NCBI GenBank assembly: GCA_017303615.1
Contig: JAFLCK010000006.1
Span: 113,261 to 177,260 of the forward strand
DNA: 64,000 nt
Source: Obscuribacter phosphatis_A
GTDB taxonomy: Bacteria; Cyanobacteriota; Vampirovibrionia; Obscuribacterales; Obscuribacteraceae
Direction of reading: 5' to 3'
The position numbers and the translations under genes were made by a program. Below, in pieces: positions 1 to 9,326 of this stretch. Within the stretch, counting starts at the first letter, position 1, and the number at the start of each line of letters is the position of its first letter. The notes under the pieces are model-generated. The model searched no databases. It saw nothing but the letters and a program-made list of their open reading frames with translations, and had not been told where the DNA came from.

Positions 1-1306
1 GGCTATAGCCAAAACGGGCTCCTGGTGCAGTCATTTCTGGTTGCAATAGACTTGCTTCTACCCGGGCTTGCGGATCGACCTGGAAGAGTTTGTAGATGTC
101 GTTGGGATCTTGGGTAAAGATCTGCTCCTCGACAAAGAAACATCCACCAAATCTACCTCTATGTACAAAGACTAGATAGGTCGATTTTGTGCTCGGCAGT
201 GTTATAGCTAAACAAGCTGTACTGCCATTTTGAGTGAAATAGGTCATGAAGAAATCAAACTGGCTTTTGGCATCCAATCCTTCTGTGCGCTCCACAGGGA
301 AGCCTAAGAAGAGAGCAGACATAGCCACGGTAACATCTTCAGGCAGGTCGTAGACACTGACTACAGCATCAGTTGCTTCTAGGTCATTGAGCATACTGGT
401 TAATGACTCTTCGGTTGGTCTTGCTTCGGGTGAAGACTTGCAGCCATAAATGCAACCTACTGCCTTACCCTTGTATAGCAAAACAGCAGAGCGCGATAAC
501 TGCTGCTCTGAGGTGCATTTCATGCAACCTGTGCGCATCCCGCCTTCCAGGTCGGTGATCAGCCATTCCAGGTCATAATCTTTCATCTGATAAACACTGA
601 GCGACTCTTGATCTATAGGCGGCATAACCAGGTCGATAGCCCGTCTTAGTCTAAATCTTTTCGTGGGAGTCTGTTCTACCGGTGCCTGCCATTGGCTTTC
701 GGCAAAGGCGCTATGTCCACCTTGGGCATAGTCGGTACTTTCTTGCTGATAATTTTGATAAGCTTCGGCCGGAGCCTGAGTGTATTCGGTGCCCATTTGA
801 TATTGCTGATAAGCCTGCATGTCTTGCTGACCATCACTGGGCATCTGACTTTCGGCATAACTATTAGAGCCATTAGCGCCGTAACTGTTAGATCCATAAG
901 CTTCGTTGGCATCATGAGAGGGCGGGGCAAAGGGCGACTGCGTCTGACCCATGGCTTCTTCCTGGTAATTGCCCTGAAAACCGCCACCTTGCGAAGCTGC
1001 TTGTTGATCGGGATTCTCCAGCTCTTCCAACCAGTTCTTAGAGGATTTGACCGGCAGTGATGCGCCTTTTCCTATGGTTCCAGAAAACAAGGGAGAAAGA
1101 AGGATGCGGTTATTGTGAACACAGACGAACTGAGCCAGAACTTCTTCCCCTGGCTGATGATTCGCCGCAGTCTGTATAAATCCGGGCAGGTTGTCTTTAG
1201 GAATCAAGACGGCATAGCCGCCCGATTCGGCCTTCATGACCTTACAAACTACGTTTTGACCAGCTTTGTACCCTGTTACTTTCCAGGGATTTATTGGTCT
1301 TGACAT
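1..1306 (-). CDS. S1-like/OB-fold protein with Gln-rich linker (3' end outside window)
   Basis: The reverse strand is open from an ATG at 1306 to the window edge, giving at least 435 residues with no stop. The first ~70 residues look like an S1-type OB fold: they contain GQNVVCKV, a Gly-Tyr-rich strand, IPKDNLPGF and end in NNRILLSPLF. A linker of ~130 residues rich in Gln, Ser, Tyr and Asn follows. The C-terminal part has a CMKC pair and a SAVLLYKGKAVGCIYG stretch resembling DUF4388/PatA-N type domains, but that match is only by eye. A weak AAGGGA lies ahead of the start. The gene sits 99 bp after the Cys-rich iron-operon gene on the same strand. Function unknown; nucleic-acid binding is an inference from the S1-like fold. 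Confidence 0.75.
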   Translation of the reverse strand, partial: MSRPINPWKVTGYKAGQNVVCKVMKAESGGYAVLIPKDNLPGFIQTAANHQPGEEVLAQFVCVHNNRILLSPLFSGTIGKGASLPVKSSKNWLEELENPDQQAASQGGGFQGNYQEEAMGQTQSPFAPPSHDANEAYGSNSYGANGSNSYAESQMPSDGQQDMQAYQQYQMGTEYTQAPAEAYQNYQQESTDYAQGGHSAFAESQWQAPVEQTPTKRFRLRRAIDLVMPPIDQESLSVYQMKDYDLEWLITDLEGGMRTGCMKCTSEQQLSRSAVLLYKGKAVGCIYGCKSSPEARPTEESLTSMLNDLEATDAVVSVYDLPEDVTVAMSALFLGFPVERTEGLDAKSQFDFFMTYFTQNGSTACLAITLPSTKSTYLVFVHRGRFGGCFFVEEQIFTQDPNDIYKLFQVDPQARVEASLLQPEMTAPGARFGYS

Positions 1307-1405
1307 TCTGATTCCCTTAAGTGCGCATCTGCGCCTAAGCCATAAATAGATAGACTTCTATTTTATTCCCCGGCAGGGTCAAATCCAAGCGTTTTTTTGG
1401 GCTTC

Positions 1406-1702
1406 TCATTGATTATCACAACGATTTTTAAACTTGGCAGCTGTTTCTTGCAAATCAGTCTCTTGCGAGCATGATTTGCCGTTGAAAAAAACCTTCAAAC
1501 TATTGAATATATTAAAGCTATTCTTTGCCACCGTACTTTGACCGCAACTTTTGCCTGACTGGCAGCTATTGCATCCGCTCTTGAGCACTTCGCTTGAAAA
1601 TTCACTCCAATTGCCGCAACGCTGACAATGCAAAAGCTGACCGACTGCTCCGCTTGCATCAAGAGGCATAGAGCAAGTTTGGCAATGTAAATCGCTGGAC
1701 AT
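1406..1702 (-). CDS. small Cys-rich zinc-ribbon-like protein in fur-feoA operon
   Basis: This 98-residue protein starts three bases after the feoA stop and is probably translated with it. It has HCQTC and HCQRC pairs near the N terminus, a typical metal-binding ribbon, then a dense GCNSCQSGKSCG cluster. The C-terminal cluster recalls FeoB-associated Cys-rich proteins, but there is no membrane segment and no feoB in the window. Its place behind fur and feoA suggests a role in iron or redox sensing or iron handling. That is inferred from position and cysteine content only. Confidence 0.6.
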   Translation of the reverse strand: MSSDLHCQTCSMPLDASGAVGQLLHCQRCGNWSEFSSEVLKSGCNSCQSGKSCGQSTVAKNSFNIFNSLKVFFNGKSCSQETDLQETAAKFKNRCDNQ

Positions 1703-1705
1703 AAC

Positions 1706-1927
1706 TTAGCCGACTTCTGAGACGTCGATTTGAAAGGCAACATCACGGCCGACGGCTAGTTCCATTTCATTGAGGGCGATTATCACCGGACCCCCCTTAA
1801 TGTTCTTGGCAATACCGATGCGAGCGCCTTCACCAATGCCAAATCTCACCGCCTGCATGGTTACTTCGTCAGAGCGAGTGGCAGTGACTATAAAATGCTT
1901 GCCTTCTTTTGCTTCAGCCAGTGTCAT
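1706..1927 (-). CDS. feoA: FeoA-domain protein
   Basis: This 73-residue protein has the SH3-like beta-barrel pattern of FeoA: MTLAEAKEGKHFIV, then a GEGARIGIAKNIKGGPVIIAL core and AVGRDVAFQIDV at the end. FeoA is a cytosolic partner of the ferrous iron permease FeoB. It follows fur by 22 bp and precedes the Cys-rich gene by 3 bp, so the three are very likely one transcript. FeoB is not encoded nearby, so it may act with a distant FeoB or serve another regulator. Confidence 0.8.
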   Translation of the reverse strand: MTLAEAKEGKHFIVTATRSDEVTMQAVRFGIGEGARIGIAKNIKGGPVIIALNEMELAVGRDVAFQIDVSEVG

Positions 1928-1949
1928 TTTTTATTCCTCTGCCTTTATT

Positions 1950-2429
1950 TTAGCGCCCTTTGCTGGACTTGCCAGTCTTGCAATTGGGACATAGTCCAAA
2001 AATCTTGAACTGGGCGTCGATTACTTCGAAATTGTACCTGGCTCCAATCTTTTGCCCGGCTTCTTCAAGAAAGTGGTCTTCAAACTCGAGGGTTGTGTTG
2101 CAGCCTGTGCAAATGATGTGTTGGTGCGGCAAAGTGTCTTGTTTCAGTTCGTAGTGCTTATGACCTTCGGCAAAATCCAATTCGCGCAATAAACCGAGAG
2201 ATGAAAGCAATTTGAGAGTTCTATAGGCTGTAGCCAGCGAAACATTGCCTCCCCTCTCCAACAATTTGGCATGCAGTTCTTCAGCCGAGAGGTGATGACC
2301 GCTCTCTTGTTCTTTGAAAATCTGCAAAATCGTCTCGCGCTGCGCCGTTATTCTATGTCCACGTTTTCGTAGACTGTCGAACAGCGGGTCAGTACCGGTT
2401 TCTGGGCTATCTTCCATTGTCTCGCGCAT
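1950..2429 (-). CDS. fur: Fur-family ferric uptake regulator
   Basis: This 159-residue protein has the full Fur layout. A winged helix covers roughly residues 18-90 (RITAQRETIL, then LATAYRTLKLLSSLGLL). Metal ligands follow in HKHYEL, PHQHIICTGC and CPNC, the last two forming the structural CxxC zinc site. The family binds Fe2+ or another metal and represses uptake genes when metal is replete. It heads the fur-feoA-Cys-rich operon, which suggests autoregulation of iron handling. No clear 19-bp Fur box is visible upstream, only an ATGATCAT palindrome near 2478. Confidence 0.9.
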   Translation of the reverse strand: MRETMEDSPETGTDPLFDSLRKRGHRITAQRETILQIFKEQESGHHLSAEELHAKLLERGGNVSLATAYRTLKLLSSLGLLRELDFAEGHKHYELKQDTLPHQHIICTGCNTTLEFEDHFLEEAGQKIGARYNFEVIDAQFKIFGLCPNCKTGKSSKGR

Positions 2430-2498
2430 GGTCTATAGATATGGGCATGGCAGTTGCTAGCCAACACTCCTTTAGGTCATGATCATACCCCAAATAGA

Positions 2499-5411
2499 TC
2501 AAGATTTAGCCAGGCAGTGTTTTAGGTGAGCTTCCAGGTACTGGCCTGTATGGCTGAAAGATTTGGCCTTGATTATTGTTTCAGGCGTGCCTGCTTTGAC
2601 CAGATTGCCGCCCTTGTCGCCGCCTTCCGGGCCAAGGTCGATGATCCAGTCGGCCTGCTTAATGACATCTAGGTTGTGTTCAATGATAAGAACTGTGTTG
2701 CCCCCATCCACCAGGCGATTGAGCACATGCAAAAGCTTGTCCACATCTTGGAAAGACAGACCGGTTGTCGGTTCGTCCAAAATATAGATGGTTTTGCCGG
2801 TGGAGCGTCGGCTCAGCTGTTCCGCCAGTTTCACTCTCTGGGCTTCACCGCCCGATAATGTGGTGGCCGGTTGACCGAGTTTGACATAGTCGAGCCCGAC
2901 CTCTTGCAAGGTTTCCAATTTGCTCAGCGCTTTCGGTATCGAAGAAAAGAAACCCAGGGCTTCTTCTACAGTCATCTCAAGCACATCTGAAATTGATTTG
3001 CCTTTGAATTTTACTTCTAAGGTTTCGCGGTTATATCTGGCGCCTTTGCAAACATCGCAGGTGACAAACACCGAGGGCAGAAAGTTCATTTCGATCTCAT
3101 TCATACCTTCGCCGTGACAGGCTTCGCAGCGTCCGCCTTTGACGTTGAAGCTAAAGCGTCCGGGCAGATAGCCTCTCGCTTTTGCTTCGGTGGTCATAGA
3201 AAAGACTTCGCGAATGACGTCGAACAAGCCGGTATAAGTGGCGGGATTTGACCTTGGTGTTCTGCCTATGGGGGATTGATCGATATCAATTACTTTGTCT
3301 ATCTGCTCTAGTCCGGTTACTCTGTCGACCCCACGGGGGGCTGGCACAGTGCCGCTCACATGGTGTTTGAGATACTGATAAAGCAAATCATTCACCAAGG
3401 TCGACTTGCCCGAACCTGATACGCCGGTAACAGCTACAAAACAACCGAGCGGAATTTCGACACTGAGATTTCTTAGATTGTTGAGGCAAGCGCCTTCTAC
3501 TTTGATAGATAGACCATTGCCGTCTCTTCTTTTCTTTGGCACCGGAATTTGCTTGCGACCGCTCAGATAGGCTCCGGTCGATGAACGCGGTGCTTTCATG
3601 ATATCTTCTATGGTGCCTTCTGCCACCACTTCGCCGCCGTGCACGCCGGCGCCCGGACCTATATCAATCAGCCAATCGGCTTCGCGCATCGTGTCTTCAT
3701 CATGTTCTACGACCAAGAGCGTATTACCTAGATCGCGCAGATGTTTGAGGGTGCTTATCAGCTTATTGTTATCTCTCTGATGCAGACCAATAGAAGGTTC
3801 GTCCAGTACATACAAAACGCCTGATAAACCCGAACCTATCTGGGTGGCCAGTCTGATACGCTGAGCTTCACCGCCTGAAAGGGTGCCGGCTTGTCGATCC
3901 AGGGTGAGATATGTTAGTCCGACATCGCTGAGGAACTTCAATCTGGCATTGATTTCAATCAAGACCTGGTGGGCGATGGTGCGCTGCTTTGCCGTCAAAT
4001 TAGCTGGTACTTCGGCAAAATAACCAATAGCTTTCTCAACTGAAAGAGCGCTCACCTCTGCTATGGAACGGCTATGCACCTTTACGGCTAAGCTCTCAGG
4101 CTTTAGACGTGAGCCCCGACAAGTTTCGCAAGGCATCTGAGTCATATAGTTTTCGATGTCTTGTTTGATGCGGTCCGAGTTCGATTCTTCATAACGGCGC
4201 TTGAGGTTGCTTATCACCCCTTCGAAAGATTTTTTGTATTCCCAAAATTCTCTACCGTCGAATGAATCGTGTCCAAGTTTGATACGTTCCGGTCCTGAGC
4301 CATAAAGAATCACACCTTGCTGCGCTTTTGTCAGCTCTTCAAAAGGGGTGCGGGTGGAAAATTTATAGTGCTTAGCCACCGAGGCGAGCAACTGATCATA
4401 GTAGGGATTATTGGTTTTAGACCAGGGATAGATTGCACCTTGGGCCAGTGATTTTTTGGGATCTGGTACAACCAATTTGGGATCTACTTCAAAAGTGCAG
4501 CCCAAGCCATGGCATTCATCGCAAGCTCCATAGGGGCTATTGAAAGAAAAAATGCGGGGCGATAGTTCGGCGAAACTGATACCACAGGCGGCGCAGGCAA
4601 AATTCTCCGAAAAGAGCATGTCCCCTTTTTTGATATTTTCTTTCTGGCTTTCTTTGCTGCTTTCGCTTACTGCCAGCACATCGACCAAGACATTCTGTTT
4701 GCCCCACTTTAGACCAAGTGAAAGACTGTCGGCCAGTCTCGATTGAATGCCTTTTTTGATCACCAGACGGTCAACCACGAGGTCGATATTATGTTTCTTA
4801 TTCTTGTCCAGTTTGATCTCGTCTTCCAACTCGACCACTGTTCCGTCTATGCGGCAGCGCACAAAGCCTTCTTTGCGCAGGTCTTGAAATAAACTTTGGT
4901 ATTCGCCTTTTTTGCCGCTCACAAGCGGCGCCAATATCTGTATCTTGGTGCCGTCCGGCAGGTCCAAAACTTGGTCGACTATTTGATCTATGGTCTGAGG
5001 GTTGATAAGTCTGTCGCAGCTGGGGCAATGGGGGGTACCGACCCGGGCATAGAGCAGACGCAGATAATCATAGATTTCGGTGACTGTGCCGACCGTAGAA
5101 CGAGGGTTATGGCTGGTTGATTTTTGGTCAATTGAAATAGCTGGAGATAAGCCGTCTATACCGTCAACATCAGGTTTGTCTAATTGGCCGAGGAATTGTC
5201 TAGCATAGGCTGAGAGTGATTCGACATAGCGTCTTTGCCCTTCGGCAAATATAGTGTCGAAGGCCAGCGACGATTTGCCTGAGCCTGATACCCCTGTGAC
5301 TACGACAAGATTGCCACGCGGAATCTTTATATCGATGTTTTTGAGATTGTGCTGCCTTGCCCCCCTGACGACAATATGTTCGTCAAAGTGGGGGTCATGT
5401 CTTTTTGCCAT
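2499..5411 (-). CDS. uvrA: UvrABC excinuclease subunit A
   Basis: This 970-residue protein is a complete UvrA, the damage-recognition ATPase of nucleotide excision repair. It has two ABC ATPase halves, each with a Walker A (GVSGSGKSSL near residue 40; GVSGSGKSTL near 650) and an ABC signature (LSGGEAQRIRLA; LSGGEAQRVKLA). Zinc modules appear as CAACG...CDECHG and CEACHG...CDVCKG. It is about 30 residues longer than E. coli UvrA. It reads toward fur with a 69-bp gap and diverges from the gene at 5567. No obvious LexA box was found in the 155-bp divergent region. Confidence 0.97.
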   Translation of the reverse strand: MAKRHDPHFDEHIVVRGARQHNLKNIDIKIPRGNLVVVTGVSGSGKSSLAFDTIFAEGQRRYVESLSAYARQFLGQLDKPDVDGIDGLSPAISIDQKSTSHNPRSTVGTVTEIYDYLRLLYARVGTPHCPSCDRLINPQTIDQIVDQVLDLPDGTKIQILAPLVSGKKGEYQSLFQDLRKEGFVRCRIDGTVVELEDEIKLDKNKKHNIDLVVDRLVIKKGIQSRLADSLSLGLKWGKQNVLVDVLAVSESSKESQKENIKKGDMLFSENFACAACGISFAELSPRIFSFNSPYGACDECHGLGCTFEVDPKLVVPDPKKSLAQGAIYPWSKTNNPYYDQLLASVAKHYKFSTRTPFEELTKAQQGVILYGSGPERIKLGHDSFDGREFWEYKKSFEGVISNLKRRYEESNSDRIKQDIENYMTQMPCETCRGSRLKPESLAVKVHSRSIAEVSALSVEKAIGYFAEVPANLTAKQRTIAHQVLIEINARLKFLSDVGLTYLTLDRQAGTLSGGEAQRIRLATQIGSGLSGVLYVLDEPSIGLHQRDNNKLISTLKHLRDLGNTLLVVEHDEDTMREADWLIDIGPGAGVHGGEVVAEGTIEDIMKAPRSSTGAYLSGRKQIPVPKKRRDGNGLSIKVEGACLNNLRNLSVEIPLGCFVAVTGVSGSGKSTLVNDLLYQYLKHHVSGTVPAPRGVDRVTGLEQIDKVIDIDQSPIGRTPRSNPATYTGLFDVIREVFSMTTEAKARGYLPGRFSFNVKGGRCEACHGEGMNEIEMNFLPSVFVTCDVCKGARYNRETLEVKFKGKSISDVLEMTVEEALGFFSSIPKALSKLETLQEVGLDYVKLGQPATTLSGGEAQRVKLAEQLSRRSTGKTIYILDEPTTGLSFQDVDKLLHVLNRLVDGGNTVLIIEHNLDVIKQADWIIDLGPEGGDKGGNLVKAGTPETIIKAKSFSHTGQYLEAHLKHCLAKS

Positions 5412-5566
5412 TCAAAGGCTCCTTAACTCCCAGATAAATATTAGCAACTCAAGCAGGGCTTTTACCCCTGGCAAGCTGCTTTTCAACTTTAGATATGGTT
5501 ATAGGTCAGGCTTAGGCGGGTAGATTCAATTTAATTGGGCTTTAAGTTAGGTTCGGAGACTTACAT

Positions 5567-7885
5567 ATGTGGCCAGGTAAGGGTAAGGGGAAGGACGACA
5601 ATAAGAAGGCCCGTGCCACTAAAGCTCGACTGAAGGCTATGACTCAAGAAACCGCCGAAGCCATGGCGGAAGAAGCTGCTCGGGCGCAGGAACAGCAAGG
5701 TAACTTCGCTGAGTCCGAAATGGACGAGCCGGGCTTATCTTCCGATTCGGGCCAAATTGGGCTGAGCTACCACTTAGATAGTCAAGCCAGAGAAAGCCAG
5801 GCTGCCGATAGTCAAAATAACTTTATTAGATTGCCCGCCTCAGCCGGTGAGAGCAATGAAGACAAAATTTCAGGGGTCTGGAAGAGTCGTATGCTTGGCG
5901 CGGCGCGCCCGAGCGGCTCTGTAGAGAACACTCCTTTTGGTCAAAGGCAGGTGCAAAGCCATTCGGAGCGAATGAGACAGGAAGCTCAACATGAATCAAT
6001 GGTCAATCTTGTCGACCACATGTTCGATTATTTCCAAAATCTAGCTTATGACTTTAATCAAGTGAATCCTGTCCCTGAACTAGAGCTGAGCTGGATTAGA
6101 CCGAGTATTTCGAAAGAGAATATATCGAGTTGGCACCAAAGTGCTAATTTTATTTCGGTATTCAGCGGTCGAATCTCCACTAGATACTGGACTCTAGTTG
6201 TCAGAGGCACTTTCGAAGGGATTCATTCCTACATAATTCCTGCCGATAAGCTGCTCTCATTCAGCACCCAGCCCTCGAGCTATGTCTGTGCTCTGGCTCT
6301 TTTGCCGGCTTTTGACGGCAGCCAGGTGCGCTATTCTTCCCAAGACTATATGCTCGACAACGATTCTCTCGATAACTGTTTTCGGGCTCTTTTAGAATCT
6401 TTGATCGATGTGGCTCAGTCAAACGAGGCTCCTCGCAGTCATCTTGACCTGGTTTCTTTAGGAGTGGCCGCTCAAGGTGACGCCTACTACGACGGGGTTT
6501 ACCGAGGGCAAGGCTATGTCTACGGTGCTGCTGCCGAGCAAGAAATAGACTATTCGGCCCGCTACAAGCAGCAGATGGCGCAAGGCAGCAACAACAGCGG
6601 TCAGTTCAATAGTCCAAATATTGCCGCTCCGCAAGTAGCTGCTTCGTCGACCTTTTCGTCTCCGTCATCATCATCATCATCATCATCTTCTTCTTCAGAA
6701 TCAGACGACGATTGGAAGCCGGTTTCGCGTGCAGGACGGAGCAGTTCGCAATCTTTGCCTAATTCGCTGAACGCGATGCCTAATTCGCTGAACTCGATGC
6801 CTAATTCGCTGAACTCGATGCCTAATTCCTCCGCTGGTTTGCCCCCGAGTAATCCGAAGGGCTTTTCCGCCGAAGCCTTGTTCCAGAGCCAAGCTACTGG
6901 ACCATCAATCATTCAACAGCAGGCTCAAGAAAATAGGCAGTCTCAGGACAATAGTAAATGGAACGCCGTTGAACCGAGCGGCAAGCCAAATAGTCCTTCC
7001 CAGACCAATACCAACGTGCAGCAACAGCAGTGGCAAATGGCCTTCAAGCAAGAGTCTGCCTTCAAACAAGATTCAAGCTTCAAACTCGATTCTTTTCAGT
7101 CTGGTTCACATCAAGCTCAGACTGGATCACATCAGGCTCAGTCTGGCTCACATCAGACTCAGTCCGGGTTAAATCAGGCTGCGCCTATGTCAAATCAAGC
7201 TTCTCCAGCGCCCAATATTCCGCAGACATCTAGTTCTCCACAGTCCCCGGTTCTGCCAAGTGGTGCTCCGCAGTTTATGCCGCCCAGTCCGCCTTCTAGT
7301 TATGAGTCCCAAAGCCAGCCCCAACTAAATCGGCCCGATTTCGAATTTCTCAAGCCCGAGCCTCCTGCTGCTCCCGCCAATTTCGCCAAGCCGGAAGAGC
7401 CTCTAGCTAAGCCTGAGTTGCTCTCTCAAAAGTCGCAAGAGATCTCGACCAAACAAGAAGAGATTTCAACTAAACAAGAAGAGAGCCAGGGCAAGCCCAG
7501 TTTCGCCCAATCATTAGCGCGCTCCCTTTCAGCCAATAAAGCGCCCGAGGCGGATGCTGCCGTTGAAAAATTGTCTGCAGATAAAGCTTCTTTAGAGGAA
7601 GCGGCCAGTGTTTCTTCAGAAATTTCATCACCTTTAGCCGCACCGCCTCCCGCTCTTTCTGGTGCAGAAGTCTCAGCCAAGCCATTTTCATTTAAAGCAG
7701 AAGTAACCAGTTTGCTTGAATCTTTTGACAAAGAGATGGAAGCGATAGCGGCTCGTGGCTCAGAAGCATTTGCCAAGCGCGATCTAAAAGGGGCTGAGTC
7801 GATGATCAAGTTGGCTGAAGAAATTAGTCAGATGAAAGAATTGATTGCGTCTTTTCTAGAAGACAATAAAGAGAACTTTTCCTGA
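5567..7885 (+). CDS. large low-complexity protein with a conserved-looking central domain
   Basis: The 772-residue protein starts at an ATG with GGAG nine bases upstream. Residues 1-55 are Lys/Ala/Glu-rich. A globular, aromatic-rich domain lies at about 145-300 (for example MFDYFQNLAYDFNQV and SVFSGRISTRYWTLVVRGTF). The rest is mostly disordered: a Ser tract from TCA/TCT repeats at 6666-6698, 21-bp repeats at 6758-6820 (NSLNSMP units) and 7100-7203 (SGSHQAQ-like units), and Pro/Gln/Ser-rich sequence. A charged helical C terminus follows (about 705-772). No signal peptide or membrane segment is visible. I do not recognise the family; it may be a lineage-specific cytosolic scaffold. Confidence 0.8.
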   Translation: MWPGKGKGKDDNKKARATKARLKAMTQETAEAMAEEAARAQEQQGNFAESEMDEPGLSSDSGQIGLSYHLDSQARESQAADSQNNFIRLPASAGESNEDKISGVWKSRMLGAARPSGSVENTPFGQRQVQSHSERMRQEAQHESMVNLVDHMFDYFQNLAYDFNQVNPVPELELSWIRPSISKENISSWHQSANFISVFSGRISTRYWTLVVRGTFEGIHSYIIPADKLLSFSTQPSSYVCALALLPAFDGSQVRYSSQDYMLDNDSLDNCFRALLESLIDVAQSNEAPRSHLDLVSLGVAAQGDAYYDGVYRGQGYVYGAAAEQEIDYSARYKQQMAQGSNNSGQFNSPNIAAPQVAASSTFSSPSSSSSSSSSSSESDDDWKPVSRAGRSSSQSLPNSLNAMPNSLNSMPNSLNSMPNSSAGLPPSNPKGFSAEALFQSQATGPSIIQQQAQENRQSQDNSKWNAVEPSGKPNSPSQTNTNVQQQQWQMAFKQESAFKQDSSFKLDSFQSGSHQAQTGSHQAQSGSHQTQSGLNQAAPMSNQASPAPNIPQTSSSPQSPVLPSGAPQFMPPSPPSSYESQSQPQLNRPDFEFLKPEPPAAPANFAKPEEPLAKPELLSQKSQEISTKQEEISTKQEESQGKPSFAQSLARSLSANKAPEADAAVEKLSADKASLEEAASVSSEISSPLAAPPPALSGAEVSAKPFSFKAEVTSLLESFDKEMEAIAARGSEAFAKRDLKGAESMIKLAEEISQMKELIASFLEDNKENFS
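6758..6826. repeat. 21-bp in-frame tandem repeat (NSLNSMP units)
   Basis: Three consecutive 21-bp units, at 6758, 6779 and 6800, plus a partial fourth. They differ at one position (GCG versus TCG). Seven codons per unit keep the reading frame of the 772-residue protein. Confidence 0.9.
7100..7203. repeat. 21-bp in-frame degenerate repeat (SGSHQAQ units)
   Basis: About five degenerate units of 21 bp encode SGSHQAQ-, TGSHQAQ-, SGSHQTQ-, SGLNQAA- and MSNQAS-like heptads. Frame is kept. Divergence rises toward the 3' end, which suggests an older array. Confidence 0.8.
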
Positions 7886-7912
7886 ATTTTCTTTGTTTCG
7901 TCTAGTTTCCCT

Positions 7913-9301
7913 TTAGTAATGGCTTTCTTCGGTTGCTCCCTTGAGCAGAAAGCGCGCCGCCTCACCCAAGATTTTGGTCAAGCTTTGCATATTATTGATG
8001 GCAAAAATAATTGCACCTGAAAGAAATATAGAAGTACAGACAACCAGAATCATAGGCTTGAGTCTTACGCCTTTTGCTGCCGCTTTCTTTCTGCTGCTTT
8101 TCACTTGTCTAACCGACTTGAGAGCAGGCTTAGCCGAGGTTGTGGAGGTTCTGCTTTTGCTGCGTGTTTTTGCACCTGGGCGGCGCACCGGCTTCTCTTC
8201 CTCAAGATCGAAATCTATTTCGCTTTCTTGAGGTCGATACTCCTGTCTTTTTAGCTCTAGCTTTTGTTTTTCATTTTTTCTATCTGGCAGTCTTTCTTGA
8301 GAAGTTGTCTTATGCTTGGTGCCGGTTGTTCGCCCGGGCCCGCCGCTATCTTGCTTGAACGATAAGGCTGACTCAAGTTCTTTGCGCATAGTGGTGAGCG
8401 TTTGATAGCGTTCATCGGGCAGCTTGGCCAGCGCTTTCATAACAATTTTCTCCAGGCTGGCTGGTATCTCCAGGTCTGGTCTGACTTCTTTCATGGGCGG
8501 AGGCGGTTCGGAAATTTGCTTGCCCATGGTATCACCGTAGTTTTTGCCTAGAAAGGGAACACGGCCGGTGAGACTTTCGTACATAACCACGCCCAGCGAA
8601 TAGATGTCTGATCTCAAATCGACCGTGGCGCCCATACACTGCTCCGGACTCATATAAATTGGCGAACCCCAGACTTCGCCCATGCGGGTCAATCTTTGGG
8701 CCTCTTCGCTAATCATGGCGATGCCGAAATCGACTATCTTTACGTAGTCTCTAGTTTGCCCTTGTCGGGTAAGCATGATATTGCCCGGTTTGATATCACG
8801 GTGAATAGCATTGTGTTTGTGGGCATGTTCAATGGCGGCACAAACTTGCACAAAAATATCTTGAAAGCGCTCAGGCGGCAGATGATCAATCTTCTTTAGT
8901 AATTCGGTCAAGTTTTGACCGACCAGATAGTCCATGACAAAGTAGGGCTGGCCCCTCGAACTGGTCCCATAGGCATGCAGATTGACTATGCGGGGATGAT
9001 TGAGGCGGCTCAAGAGTTCGGCTTCTCTTTGAAAGCGCTTGACCAGCATTTCATCTGTTAGCCCTTGGGTGCGCAAGGTTTTCACTGCTACGGTTTTGCC
9101 TGTGCCTTTTGTCTTGGCCTTATAGACCACGCTCATGCCGCCTTTTCCGATAGACGACAGCACCCAATACTTGCTGCCCAGGGTGCAGCCAATCAGGCAA
9201 TCTTTAAAATTGGGAGAGACTCTGATGCGATAAAGAGGATAGCGACCAGCGCCGGCTAGTGGTACTAACCGCGGTGCTGGGCTTCTAACAATTCTCTTCA
9301 T
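7913..9301 (-). CDS. membrane-anchored Ser/Thr protein kinase
   Basis: This 462-residue Hanks-type kinase has a domain at about residues 45-310: Gly loop GKGGMSVVYKAK, VAVKTL lysine, HRDIKPGNIM catalytic loop, VDFGIAM and GSPIYMSPEQC activation segment. All catalytic residues are present, so it should be active. A basic, disordered linker rich in Lys/Arg/Glu precedes one transmembrane segment near 416-437, leaving a short external tail without PASTA or other sensor domains. It follows the DUF445 gene by 25 bp on the same strand, probably as one operon. Confidence 0.93.
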   Translation of the reverse strand: MKRIVRSPAPRLVPLAGAGRYPLYRIRVSPNFKDCLIGCTLGSKYWVLSSIGKGGMSVVYKAKTKGTGKTVAVKTLRTQGLTDEMLVKRFQREAELLSRLNHPRIVNLHAYGTSSRGQPYFVMDYLVGQNLTELLKKIDHLPPERFQDIFVQVCAAIEHAHKHNAIHRDIKPGNIMLTRQGQTRDYVKIVDFGIAMISEEAQRLTRMGEVWGSPIYMSPEQCMGATVDLRSDIYSLGVVMYESLTGRVPFLGKNYGDTMGKQISEPPPPMKEVRPDLEIPASLEKIVMKALAKLPDERYQTLTTMRKELESALSFKQDSGGPGRTTGTKHKTTSQERLPDRKNEKQKLELKRQEYRPQESEIDFDLEEEKPVRRPGAKTRSKSRTSTTSAKPALKSVRQVKSSRKKAAAKGVRLKPMILVVCTSIFLSGAIIFAINNMQSLTKILGEAARFLLKGATEESHY

Positions 9302-9326
9302 CTAACTTTCTCAGGAAGTAACTTAC

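Noticed and set aside
2430..2498. Fur box before fur
   Set aside because: Only an ATGATCAT palindrome is present; it is too short to support a Fur site.
5412..5566. LexA/SOS box ahead of uvrA
   Set aside because: No palindrome of known LexA type was found by eye in the divergent region.
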